This document shows, in pieces, positions 7,296-15,120 of a stretch of 64,000 nucleotides of DNA. The notes beneath the pieces were generated by a model that was given only the letters and a program-made list of their open reading frames with translations, ran no database searches and was not told the origin of the DNA. This DNA comes from Streptomyces sp. NBC_00442. GTDB taxonomy: Bacteria; Actinomycetota; Actinomycetes; Streptomycetales; Streptomycetaceae. Each line of letters opens with the position of its first letter. Position 1 is the stretch's first letter. Position numbers and translations under genes: made by a program. The DNA lies in NCBI RefSeq assembly GCF_036014195.1, contig NZ_CP107918.1, positions 3,348,001 to 3,412,000 of the forward strand, in the 5' to 3' direction.

Positions 7296-8420
7296 TCAGG
7301 ACGGCTGGACCCGGTCGAACACGGCGAGGGCTTGGGCGGGGTCCGGGCTCACCAGGCGGTCCAGGCCGGCCGTCGTGATCTTCGACCATCGGGCGGCCCG
7401 CGTACACATCCGGTCCTCGAAGGCGCGGACGGCCTGATCCAGGTCCGCGGGACCGGAGGCGATCGTCTCGGCGAGCTCGGCGCCCTCCAGCATCGCGAGG
7501 TTCGCGCCCGCCCCCAGCGGAGGCATCAGATGGGCGGCGTCGCCCAGGAGCGTCACGCCGGGGACATGGGTCCAGGTGTGACCGACGGGCAGGGCGTAGA
7601 GGGGCCGGTGGAGGAAGGCGGTGCCGCGGCGCAGGAGGTCGAGGACGGGCGCGGCCCAGCCGTCGAACAGGGCCAGCAGGCTCGATCGCACGGCCTCGGC
7701 GTCGCCCAGGTCCAGGCCCAGGTCCGCCGGCCAGTCCCGGGGCGCGCGGAACTGTGCGTTGACCTTCACGTGGCCGCCGCTGTTGCGCTGGGCGACGAGG
7801 TTCCGGTTCTCGCCGTACACACCCATCGAGCCGTCACCGATCAGGCGGGCGAGGTCGGGGTGGCGGGTGTCGACGTCGTCGAGGGAGGTCTCGACCGAGG
7901 TGACGCCGGTGTAGTGCGGCGTCACCGGCGACACCGCCGGGCGGGTCCGCGACCAGGCGCCGTCCGCACCGACCACGAGGTCGTACGCCGCCTGCCGCCC
8001 GTCCTCGAACATCACCCGTACGCCGTCCCGGCCGCCCGGCACCACCCGCGTCACCCCCCGACCCCATTGCACGTCGAGCGGGCCGAGCAGCAGGTCACGA
8101 AGGCGCCCTCGGTCGATCTCCGGGTTGGCCGTCTCGTCCGGGCCGGGCAGCCAGTCGCGCAGGACGGTTCCGTCCGGGGCCAGGACGCGCATGGCCTGCC
8201 CCTCGGGGCGGGACAGCGCCCGGAACTCCGCGAGCAGCCCCGCCTTGTCCAGCGCGAGCTGGCCCAGCCCTTCGTGCAGGTCGAGGGTGCCGCCCGAGGG
8301 ACGCGCGTCCGGGGCGGGATCGCGTTCGAGGACATCCACCAAGTGGCCGTGGCGGAGCAGGACACGGGCAAGGGTGAGGCCTGCGGGGCCGCCCCCGACC
8401 ACAGCGATACGATGTCTCAT
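7296..8420 (-). CDS. TetX-like FAD-dependent monooxygenase
   Basis: A 374-residue flavin monooxygenase of the class A (PHBH) fold. The dinucleotide-binding GGGPAGL is at residues 9-15, the DG motif GADGAWSRTR at 151-160, and the second FAD motif LLGDAAHLMPPLGAGANLAM starts at 292. No signal peptide. The overall arrangement and the short length match TetX-like hydroxylases that inactivate tetracyclines, but family members also act on other aromatic compounds. It is transcribed away from a TetR regulator whose start is 142 bp upstream, a pairing common for inducible detoxification genes. On its strand TACAGT lies 8 nt before the ATG, consistent with a leaderless message overlapping a palindrome. 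Confidence 0.8.
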   Translation of the reverse strand: MRHRIAVVGGGPAGLTLARVLLRHGHLVDVLERDPAPDARPSGGTLDLHEGLGQLALDKAGLLAEFRALSRPEGQAMRVLAPDGTVLRDWLPGPDETANPEIDRGRLRDLLLGPLDVQWGRGVTRVVPGGRDGVRVMFEDGRQAAYDLVVGADGAWSRTRPAVSPVTPHYTGVTSVETSLDDVDTRHPDLARLIGDGSMGVYGENRNLVAQRNSGGHVKVNAQFRAPRDWPADLGLDLGDAEAVRSSLLALFDGWAAPVLDLLRRGTAFLHRPLYALPVGHTWTHVPGVTLLGDAAHLMPPLGAGANLAMLEGAELAETIASGPADLDQAVRAFEDRMCTRAARWSKITTAGLDRLVSPDPAQALAVFDRVQPS

Positions 8421-8424
8421 GTCG

Positions 8425-8435
8425 ATACACTGTAT
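8425..8435. promoter_or_regulatory. Short palindrome over the monooxygenase promoter
   Basis: ATACA-C-TGTAT is a perfect inverted repeat located 5 bp upstream of the monooxygenase start and overlapping its likely -10 hexamer. It is a good candidate binding site for the divergently encoded TetR repressor, although TetR sites are normally longer. Confidence 0.45.
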
Positions 8436-8461
8436 TTCCGCGCGGCGTCACCCCGCAAGGG

Positions 8462-8555
8462 ACGGCAGCAGGACAGCGGCGCAGCCGCAGCGCAGCGCAG
8501 CGACCGGACAGAACAGCACAGCACAGCACAGAAACGACCGAACAGAACGGAACGG
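8462..8555. repeat. Low-complexity CAG/ACA-rich stretch
   Basis: The leader of the TetR gene contains runs such as CAGCGCAGCGCAGCGA and ACAGCACAGCACAGCACAG, followed by three CGAACAGAACGGAACGG-like units. The composition differs from its surroundings and may come from slipped-strand expansion. Confidence 0.6.
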
Positions 8556-8561
8556 TGGACC

Positions 8562-9338
8562 ATGACCGTCTGGGACCGGCCGGAGCCGCCGGCGCGCCCC
8601 GTGCCGCTCGACCGGGAGCGGATCGTCGCGGCCGCCATCGCACTGGCCGACGACGGCGGACTCGACGCGGTGTCGTTGCGCAAGGTCGCCGCCCGGCTGA
8701 ACGCCGGCCCGATGCGGCTGTACGGGTTCATCGCCACCAAGGCGGAACTGCTCGACCTCATGGCGGACGAGGTCCAGGCCGAGATCCTCCCCGAGATCGT
8801 CCCCGAGGAGCAGGCCCGGAACCGGACCGAGGAGCAGACCCGGAACCGGACCGGGAAGCAGCCCGAGGAGCGGCCCGGCCACTGGCGGGAGGCGCTGCGC
8901 ACCCTCGCCCATCGCACCAGGCGGGCCGCCCTCCGTCACCACTGGCTGGCCGACCTGCTCGGTGGTCGCCCGGCCCTCGGCCCCAACGGCCTCGCCGTCA
9001 CCGAGGCCAAACTGGCCGCCCTCGACGGCCTCGCCGACGTCGACACGGTCATGCGCGCGGTGGAAACCGTCAGCGCCTACGTCACCGGCGCGATCAGGCG
9101 TGAGATCGCGGGCCTGCGGGCCGAGCGCGCCACGGGTCTTTCCGAGCCCGAGTGGCAGCGCGCCTCCGGCCCGCATGTGACGAGAATGCTGGCCACCGGC
9201 CGCTTCCCCGCGCTGGCCAGGGCGGTGCACGACGCCACGGACGTGGACGCCGAGACGTCCTTCACGACCGGCCTCGACTGGGTCCTCGACGCGGTGGCGG
9301 CCAGACTCCCCCAGAACCCGGAGTCCCCCTTGTACTAG
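8562..9338 (+). CDS. TetR-family repressor
   Basis: A 258-residue regulator. The N-terminal helix-turn-helix spans residues about 17-63 (RERIVAAAIALADDGGLDAV then KVAARLNAGPMRLYGFIATK), followed by a TetR_C-type ligand-binding region with HHWLADLLGGRPALGPNGLA. This arrangement, with GPMRLYG in the recognition helix, is typical of the TetR subgroup that regulates drug-modifying or efflux genes. A Glu/Arg/Asn/Thr-rich insertion with repeats of the NRTEEQ type sits at residues 88-105 between the domains. The ATG at 8562 gives the usual N-terminus. It is divergent from the TetX-like gene, its probable target. Confidence 0.85.
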   Translation: MTVWDRPEPPARPVPLDRERIVAAAIALADDGGLDAVSLRKVAARLNAGPMRLYGFIATKAELLDLMADEVQAEILPEIVPEEQARNRTEEQTRNRTGKQPEERPGHWREALRTLAHRTRRAALRHHWLADLLGGRPALGPNGLAVTEAKLAALDGLADVDTVMRAVETVSAYVTGAIRREIAGLRAERATGLSEPEWQRASGPHVTRMLATGRFPALARAVHDATDVDAETSFTTGLDWVLDAVAARLPQNPESPLY

Positions 9339-9389
9339 GCGCCCTGCACTAGGCGCGGTTGACTAGGCGCCCTGCACTAGGCGCGGTTG
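9334..9389. repeat. Exact 28-bp tandem duplication over two stop codons
   Basis: The 28-bp unit starting ACTAGGCGCCCTGCACTAGG occurs twice without mismatch (9334-9361 and 9362-9389). The first copy carries the stop codon of the TetR gene and the second the stop codon of the convergent Lrp-type gene, so either gene keeps an intact end. Confidence 0.9.
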
Positions 9390-10342
9390 CCCGCCTGCTT
9401 GAGGGTCTTGATCACCGGCGCCGTTTCGAGGTGGGTGATGGCCGGGAGCGCGGCGACCCGCGTGGTCAGGTACCGGTACAGCTCCCGCTGCCCGGCGCAC
9501 AGCACGCTCGCGTACAGGTTGCTCCTGCCGGTCGTGGCGGCGGCGAACGCGACTTCCGGATGCTCCGCCAGTGCCAGGCCGGTCTCCTCCAGGTGGGCAG
9601 GGGCGACCGAGAGCCAGAGCAGGGTGCGGGTGGTCACGCCGAACATGCGCCAGTCGACGTCGATGTCGAGGTAGAGCAGGCCGTGTTCGCGCAGCTCCCG
9701 CATCCGGCGCCGGACCGTCGTCGGCGACCAGCCCGTCGCCCCGGCCAGCTCCTCGAACCCGGCCCGCCCGTCGATGGCGAGTACGGCCAGCAGCCTGCGG
9801 TCGCCGTCGCTGAGCCGCACCGGTCCCTCCCGGTGCGGCAGGGCGGGCGGGGTCAGCCGCTCGATCGCGTCCGCGTCCAGTGCGCCGAGCTTGCCGATCA
9901 GGCTGTCGGGGCCGCCGTAGAAGGCGTGCAGCACACAGTGCGCGGTGACGCCCTCCACGCGCGGGGTGCGGGGCAGCTTGGCCAGCAGCAGCGCCTCGCT
10001 GTCCGCGTCGTTCTCGGTCCTGACCACGGCGGTGAGTTCGGTGCCGCCCGAACTGAGGCTCACCCAGGACGTGTCGGGCCGCCGGGCCAGCGCCTCGGCG
10101 ACGGCGAGCGACGCGGCGGGCGCGCATCGCACGCGCAGCAGCCACGGGACGGTGCCGAGCACGACCGGGGCGATACCGCCGAGCACCCGTACCGCACCGG
10201 TGGCGCGCAGCCGCGCGTAACGGCGGGCGACGGTGCGGTCCGACACGCCGAGTGCCTCGGCGATGGTGCTGAACGGGGCGCGGCCGTCGATCTGGAGGGC
10301 GTGCACGAGCCGCCGGTCGAGGTCGTCGTAGTCGGATTCCAC
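9377..10342 (-). CDS. Two-domain Lrp/AsnC-family regulator
   Basis: A 321-residue regulator built from two Lrp units. Residues about 6-50 (LDRRLVHALQIDGRAPFSTI, then SDRTVARRYARLRATG) and about 180-225 (DGDRRLLAVLAIDGRAGFEE, then SPTTVRRRMREL) are two helix-turn-helix domains, each followed by a RAM-type sensory region. Such fused proteins occur in actinomycetes, where they usually bind an amino acid or related metabolite. The GTG at 10342 is chosen because TAGCCT ends 7 nt upstream, fitting a leaderless message; an in-frame TTG 24 nt further upstream is possible. It ends 39 bp from the convergent TetR gene. Confidence 0.8.
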   Translation of the reverse strand: MESDYDDLDRRLVHALQIDGRAPFSTIAEALGVSDRTVARRYARLRATGAVRVLGGIAPVVLGTVPWLLRVRCAPAASLAVAEALARRPDTSWVSLSSGGTELTAVVRTENDADSEALLLAKLPRTPRVEGVTAHCVLHAFYGGPDSLIGKLGALDADAIERLTPPALPHREGPVRLSDGDRRLLAVLAIDGRAGFEELAGATGWSPTTVRRRMRELREHGLLYLDIDVDWRMFGVTTRTLLWLSVAPAHLEETGLALAEHPEVAFAAATTGRSNLYASVLCAGQRELYRYLTTRVAALPAITHLETAPVIKTLKQAGNRA

Positions 10343-10349
10343 CGGGCCG

Positions 10350-10355
10350 AGGCTA
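10350..10355 (-). promoter_or_regulatory. -10 element of the Lrp-type gene
   Basis: On the complementary strand TAGCCT is followed by 7 nt and then the GTG at 10342. No ribosome binding site is present. Confidence 0.45.
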
Positions 10356-10503
10356 GTCCGTGTCAAGTACCGCTGAAAGTGGGCTGGTTGCTGGCTGCCG
10401 AGGGCGGCCGGGGCGAGCGTTGCCCGTGTCCCGATCGGGACGGACCCCGACGGATCCAGGCCGGCTCGCGCGGCCCCGGGTCCCGCCGAACGGAGGAGGA
10501 CCC

Positions 10504-12033
10504 ATGGACACCGATGTGCTCGTCGTCGGCGCAGGCCCCACCGGAATGACGCTGGCCGGCGAACTCCTGACCGCGGGGGCGTCGACCGTCCTCGTCGACA
10601 GGCTGCCGCGGCGCAGCGACCTGTCCAAGGCGGGCGGCGTGCAGTCCCGCACCCTGGAGGCCTTCGACCAACGTGGGCTCCTGGAACCGCTGTTGGCCAC
10701 CGGCGATCACCCCGTCTCTACGGGCCATTTCGCCGGCATCCCCCTCCCGGACCAGCCCGGCCGACACCATCTGCCCTGGCGGTCGGTGCCGCAGGTGGTG
10801 ATCGAGGAGCTCTTGGAGCGCCATCTGGCCGCGCGCGGCGTGCACATCCGACGGAACCACGACCTCGTCGGCCTCACCCAGGACGACGCCGGAGTCCCCG
10901 ACGCCGGAGTCACCGACGCCGGAGTCACCGCGAACGCCGTCACCGACGCCGGAGTCACCGCCACGTTCGCCGACGGCACCACCGTGCGCTCGCGGTACCT
11001 CGTCGCCGCCGACGGCGCCCACAGCACCGTACGGTCGCTGCTGCGGGCCGCGTTCCCCGGTGAGCCCGGCACCTTGACGATCATCGCCGCCGATGTGCGG
11101 CTCGGCGGCGCCGATCCGTCCGCCTCCCACACCTGGACCGAGGACGGGCACTGGGCGGCGCTGTTCCCGCTCGGCACCGACCCCGAGGGCAGGCCGCTGC
11201 GCCGGCTGGTCCTCGGCGGGCCGGGCCAGTCGCTGCCGAGGGAGACCCCGGTCACCGAGGACGACATACGCCGTGGCCTGCGCACCGTGTTCGGTACGCA
11301 GACCCACCTGCTCGAACTGCGCTACGCCCGCCGCATCACCAACGCCTCGCGCCAGATCGAGCGGTACCGGCACGGGCGGGTGTTCCTCGCGGGGGACGCC
11401 GCCCATGTCCACCTCCCGCTCGGTGCGCAGGGCATGAACACCGGGATCCAGGACGCGTTCAACCTCGGCTGGAAGCTCGGCGCGGCGGTGCGCGGCCGGG
11501 CCCCGGCCGGCCTGCTCGACACCTACCACGCGGAGCGGCATCCCGCCGGGGCCGCGGTCCTGCGCAACGTACGGGCCCAGAGCCTGCTCATGGACTGGGC
11601 GGGGACCCGTGAACCGGACGTCCTCGCCGCCCGGGAGATCTTCACGGACCTGGCCCGACTGCCGGACGTGCGGCGCCATCTCGCCGGTCTCATGTCCGGG
11701 ATGGCCACCCGCTATCCGATGCCGGGCAGCGAACTCCATCCGCTCGTCGGCCTTCCCGCGCCGGACCTGGACCTCGGCGCGTCCGGCCGGGTGCACGAAC
11801 TGCTGCGGTCCGGACGCGGCCTCCTCCTGGACCCGGCCGGCACGTACGCCCAGGCCGTCGTCCCCTGGTCGGACCGCGTGGACCGGGTGGGCGAGGCCGG
11901 CCTGGCGGGCAGCGACACCGGCACCGGCGCCGAGCCCATGCTCATCCGGCCGGACGGGTACGTGTGCTGGGCGGGCGCGGGCGGCGCCCGCCCGGAACCG
12001 GCACTGGCCCACTGGTTCGGCGACCCCCGCTGA
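10504..12033 (+). CDS. Aromatic-ring FAD monooxygenase
   Basis: A 509-residue class A flavin monooxygenase of the type that hydroxylates phenolic or polyketide substrates (including rifampicin monooxygenase-like enzymes). The GAGPTGM nucleotide-binding motif is at residues 9-15, AADGAHSTVRSLL at 168-180, and LAGDAAHVHLPLGAQGMNTG starts at 295. The C-terminal thioredoxin-like extension (after residue about 400) is shortened but present. The start at 10504 is supported by GGAGGAGGA directly upstream. Residues 128-151 contain repeated DAGV units, a local insertion compared with the family. It is divergent from the Lrp-type regulator, with a 161-bp gap, and could be its target. Confidence 0.82.
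   Translation: MDTDVLVVGAGPTGMTLAGELLTAGASTVLVDRLPRRSDLSKAGGVQSRTLEAFDQRGLLEPLLATGDHPVSTGHFAGIPLPDQPGRHHLPWRSVPQVVIEELLERHLAARGVHIRRNHDLVGLTQDDAGVPDAGVTDAGVTANAVTDAGVTATFADGTTVRSRYLVAADGAHSTVRSLLRAAFPGEPGTLTIIAADVRLGGADPSASHTWTEDGHWAALFPLGTDPEGRPLRRLVLGGPGQSLPRETPVTEDDIRRGLRTVFGTQTHLLELRYARRITNASRQIERYRHGRVFLAGDAAHVHLPLGAQGMNTGIQDAFNLGWKLGAAVRGRAPAGLLDTYHAERHPAGAAVLRNVRAQSLLMDWAGTREPDVLAAREIFTDLARLPDVRRHLAGLMSGMATRYPMPGSELHPLVGLPAPDLDLGASGRVHELLRSGRGLLLDPAGTYAQAVVPWSDRVDRVGEAGLAGSDTGTGAEPMLIRPDGYVCWAGAGGARPEPALAHWFGDPR
10885..10960 (+). repeat. Imperfect 12/15-bp repeat inside the monooxygenase gene
   Basis: GACGCCGGAGTCACC units recur four times, with one degenerate copy in between, encoding DAGV(T/P) repeats. 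The reading frame is kept. The repeat sits between the substrate domain strands and the second FAD motif. Confidence 0.75.
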
Positions 12034-12186
12034 GCCGACGGCCGAAGGGCCCTCGCCGGCACCGAGGGCGACGGTGGACGGTGGGGTGATCACCAGGGCG
12101 GCGCGGGGGGCCTGCACCAGTGCGCGAGGGGCCCGGTGACCGTGAGGCTACGGGTGTCCGCCCGGCCCTCCGTGAGGAAGCACTCC

Positions 12187-13500
12187 ATGAAGATGTACGA
12201 TCCCAACTCCCCCCATCCATCGCCCAGTTCGCCCACACGGCGTCGCGGGCCCCGGCGCCGCACGGGACTCCACGTGGCAGCCGTCTGCTGCGGCCTGCTG
12301 TTACTCGGCCCGGCCGTCGCCACCGCCGCGCCCGCCCCACGCCCGCCGGCTCAGCAGAACGAGCGCGGCCGGGGCGCCCTGGTCTCCGCCGAGAAGCTGT
12401 ACACGCTGGCCACGCCGGAGGCCGTGACCGCCGAACTGGGCGCGGCCGGGTTCGGGTCGGACGGGGTGCGGTACGGCGTGGTCGCGTACCGGCTGCTCTA
12501 CCGGACCGTCGACCCGCACGGCGTGCCGACCACGGCGAGCGGCCTGCTGGTGCTGCCGCTCACCCGCGCGGAACGCCTCCAGACGGTCTCCTTCGCGCAC
12601 GGCACCGCCGTCGACAGGAACGACGCGCCGTCCATGCCCGGCGGCCGGTTCGGCTCCGCACCGGCGATCGCGCACGCCGCTTCCGGCGCCGCCGCGGTCG
12701 CCCCGGACTATCTGGGCATGGGCGAGGGGCCGGGACCGCACCCGTGGATGGACATCGGGTCCGAGACGACGGCCTCCCTCGACCTGCTGCGCGCGGCCCG
12801 CGCCTTCGCGCCCCGCGCCGGCCACACGCTCGACCGCTCCGTCATGGTCACCGGGTTCTCCCAGGGCGCATCGGCCGCCCTCGGCCTGGGCCGGGCCCTC
12901 ACGGCCGGGCAGGACGACTGGTTCCGGCTCACGGCGCTCGCCCCGGTCAGCGGCGCGTACGACTTCGGCGGCACGGAGCTGCCCGCGCTGCTCGGCGGCC
13001 GGCTCGACGCCAAGTCCGGTGTGGTGTACGCCGCGTACACGCTGATCGCGTTCAACCGGCTGCACCACCTCTACGACCGCCCCGACGAGGTGTTCCGCGC
13101 CCCGTACGCCGACACCGTCGAGGCGCTCTTCGACGGCGGCCACACCGGCGAACAGGTCATGGCCGGCACCCCGGACACCCTGGACGAGCTGCTGACCGAC
13201 CACGCCCGCGCGCTGCTCGCCCACCCCGCGGGCGCCCTCGCCGACGCGCTGCGCACCACCGACGCCGTCTGCACGGACTGGACGCCGAGCGCCCCGGTAC
13301 GGCTCTACGAGGCGAGCGGCGACGAACAGGCGGTCACCGCCAATACCGACCGCTGCCGCGCCGCACTGGCCGGGAACGGCGTGAGCGTCCCGGTCGTCGA
13401 CGTCGGCGCCCTCGACTACCAGGACTCCCGGCACCTGGGCTCCGACGTGGCGTCCGTACCGTCGATCGTGCGCTGGTTCAGCGAGCTGCGCGGAGCCTGA
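12187..13500 (+). CDS. Secreted lipase-family alpha/beta hydrolase
   Basis: A 437-residue exported hydrolase. A basic N-terminus (RRRGPRRR) is followed by a hydrophobic core and an Ala-rich cleavage region (ATAAPA, residues 45-50), a Sec-type signal. The nucleophile elbow GFSQGAS has Ser225; HGTAVDRND at 138-146 is the oxyanion region, and the catalytic His probably lies in RHLGSD near the C-terminus. The domain matches the secretory lipase family, which hydrolyses lipids or esters outside the cell. The ATG at 12187 is preferred over the upstream GTG at 12136 because GAGGA lies at good spacing and the signal peptide then has normal length. Confidence 0.78.
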   Translation: MKMYDPNSPHPSPSSPTRRRGPRRRTGLHVAAVCCGLLLLGPAVATAAPAPRPPAQQNERGRGALVSAEKLYTLATPEAVTAELGAAGFGSDGVRYGVVAYRLLYRTVDPHGVPTTASGLLVLPLTRAERLQTVSFAHGTAVDRNDAPSMPGGRFGSAPAIAHAASGAAAVAPDYLGMGEGPGPHPWMDIGSETTASLDLLRAARAFAPRAGHTLDRSVMVTGFSQGASAALGLGRALTAGQDDWFRLTALAPVSGAYDFGGTELPALLGGRLDAKSGVVYAAYTLIAFNRLHHLYDRPDEVFRAPYADTVEALFDGGHTGEQVMAGTPDTLDELLTDHARALLAHPAGALADALRTTDAVCTDWTPSAPVRLYEASGDEQAVTANTDRCRAALAGNGVSVPVVDVGALDYQDSRHLGSDVASVPSIVRWFSELRGA

Positions 13501-13546
13501 CCGGCCCCGGCGGCCCGTGCCCCGAAGGCGGGTGGACAATGAACGC

Positions 13547-14197
13547 GTGCTGATCATGGAAGCCGTCCTGGAGACGTACGACGTCGGGGACTTCACGCTG
13601 TGGCCCGTCGCCGCGCCGCGCCCGGACCGCCTCCTGCCGCTCTCCGGCCGGATGTCGCCGGAGGAGGTCGGGGCGGCGATGGCGGTTCTTGCCGCGTACC
13701 ACTGCGACGACGAGGCCGACGACGTACCCGACGCCGAGGCGGATGCCGAGGCCGATGGGGGGCGGGCCGCCGTCCGCGCGCTGCGGCACCTGCTGAGCGT
13801 CGATGTCGTGACGGCGCCTGGCGGTCTCGCCCTCACGGACACCGCCGCCGGCATCACCATCGCCCCCGGGTGCTGCTTCGGCCTGGAGAACTGGCGCGAC
13901 TGGTCCGGGCTCGGCCAGGACCAGGAGGTCTGGCTGGGTCACGACACCGTCGCACGCGTCGAGCGGCTGGGCGATCTGGTGCGGGTGTGGCCCGACACGA
14001 CCCCGCCGGCGCCCGCACCCATCGCCCTGCGCCCTGCGGAGTTGACGGAGCTGCTCGGCGGCGTACGCGAACAGCTCACGGCGTTCCTGTCCCTCGCCCA
14101 CGCATGGACCCGCGACCACGCCCCCGACCTCGCGCCCGCCCTCGTCACCAAGCTCGCGGAGGACCTGAACGTCCGGGGGCCGCTGACGCGAGCCTGA
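13547..14197 (+). CDS. Hypothetical protein
   Basis: A protein of about 216 residues that I do not recognise. It is soluble, acidic in the middle (a run of Asp, Glu and Ala near residues 45-62), and has a conserved-looking GCCFGLENWRDWSGLGQD segment suggestive of a small alpha/beta fold. The start is uncertain: GTG at 13517, 13532 or 13547 and ATG at 13556 are all in frame. I chose 13547 because GACAAT lies 6 nt upstream, but confidence in it is low. It follows the lipase gene after 46 bp on the same strand. Confidence 0.55.
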   Translation: MLIMEAVLETYDVGDFTLWPVAAPRPDRLLPLSGRMSPEEVGAAMAVLAAYHCDDEADDVPDAEADAEADGGRAAVRALRHLLSVDVVTAPGGLALTDTAAGITIAPGCCFGLENWRDWSGLGQDQEVWLGHDTVARVERLGDLVRVWPDTTPPAPAPIALRPAELTELLGGVREQLTAFLSLAHAWTRDHAPDLAPALVTKLAEDLNVRGPLTRA

Positions 14198-14257
14198 TCA
14201 CGTCGCTTACGGTGCAAGGGAGTTGACCCGCAGCCGGTTGACCCGGGGCCGGCCCGG

Positions 14258-14943
14258 TCAGGACGACGCGGACGGACCCTCAGCCGCCTTCACGTCCTGC
14301 ATCGCGGTCAGCCTCCGGACGAAGACGATCGCGAGGATGGCTGCCGCGGCGCCCAGCGCGTCGGAGAAGATCATGAAGTCGGTCGCACGCCGGAGCTCGT
14401 CCAAGGTGTCGGCGTTCCTGCTCAAGGCCCAGGCCGCCCGGCCGATCAGCAAGCTGGTCATCCACACGCCCCACCAGACCGTGAGCGGCCGCTGGGAGAC
14501 CGCGCGCCACGAACCGTCCGGGGCGGTCTGGGCGCTGGCCGTCCAGATCTCGCCGGCGACCTGGTACGGGATCCACAGGTTGGCGATCGGGATGAACCAG
14601 CCGCCGATGGTCCAGCCCCTGCCGCGCGTGCACACGTCGGCGGCCAGGACGTCGGCGTTGGTGCGGACGCGGTGGAACCAGATGATGAAGACGGCCGCCG
14701 TGGCCAGCAGGGCGAGCGTCTGGAGGTTGCCGGCGTTCGCGTAGAGCGCGTCGGCGTGGCGGACGTCGGCTCGGCTGTGCGACCACGGATCACCGATCAC
14801 GCCGTGCTGGACGAATCCCCGTACACGGCGAGGACGTAGACGGCGGCCGTAACCGCCAGCAACACACTGGCGGCGGTGGCCAGGCCCTGCGCAGGGCGCA
14901 GGGCGGTGGTGGGTGGCGGCATGGCGGCAGGCTGGTACTGCAT
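14258..14943 (-). pseudogene. DUF4328 membrane protein split by a frameshift
   Basis: The reading frame from the ATG at 14943 encodes a proline-rich start and one membrane helix (residues about 19-42) and then stops at 14797-14799 after 48 codons. The rest of a DUF4328 protein continues in another frame from the overlapping GTG at 14800, with the family segment IIWFHRVRTNADVLAADVCT and a conserved GWTIGGWFIPIANLWIPYQV. Together the pieces match the normal layout of this family (helix, loop, three more helices). Either a one-base indel has inactivated the gene, or it is a sequencing error; programmed shifting over the GTGA overlap is less likely. Confidence 0.7.
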
Positions 14944-15120
14944 GATCGAGAACCCCCCCGGGTCTTGAGCGACAGCCCTCGCTACGGCGCGGGACCGGAG
15001 GGAAGTAAAGCCTCCCCGCGCGGGCCCGTCAAAGAGATTCGGCGGGGCGAAACCCCCGGCAGGACATGCGGTCGGAGCATGCGGCCAGGGCTGCCGTCAG
15101 GGCTGCGGCCGGGGCCGCGG

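Noticed and set aside
13517..13556. Choosing the earliest in-frame GTG for the hypothetical protein at 13547
   Set aside because: The first 10 codons are Arg-rich and overlap no conserved segment, and there is no good ribosome binding site for 13517. I left the start as uncertain.
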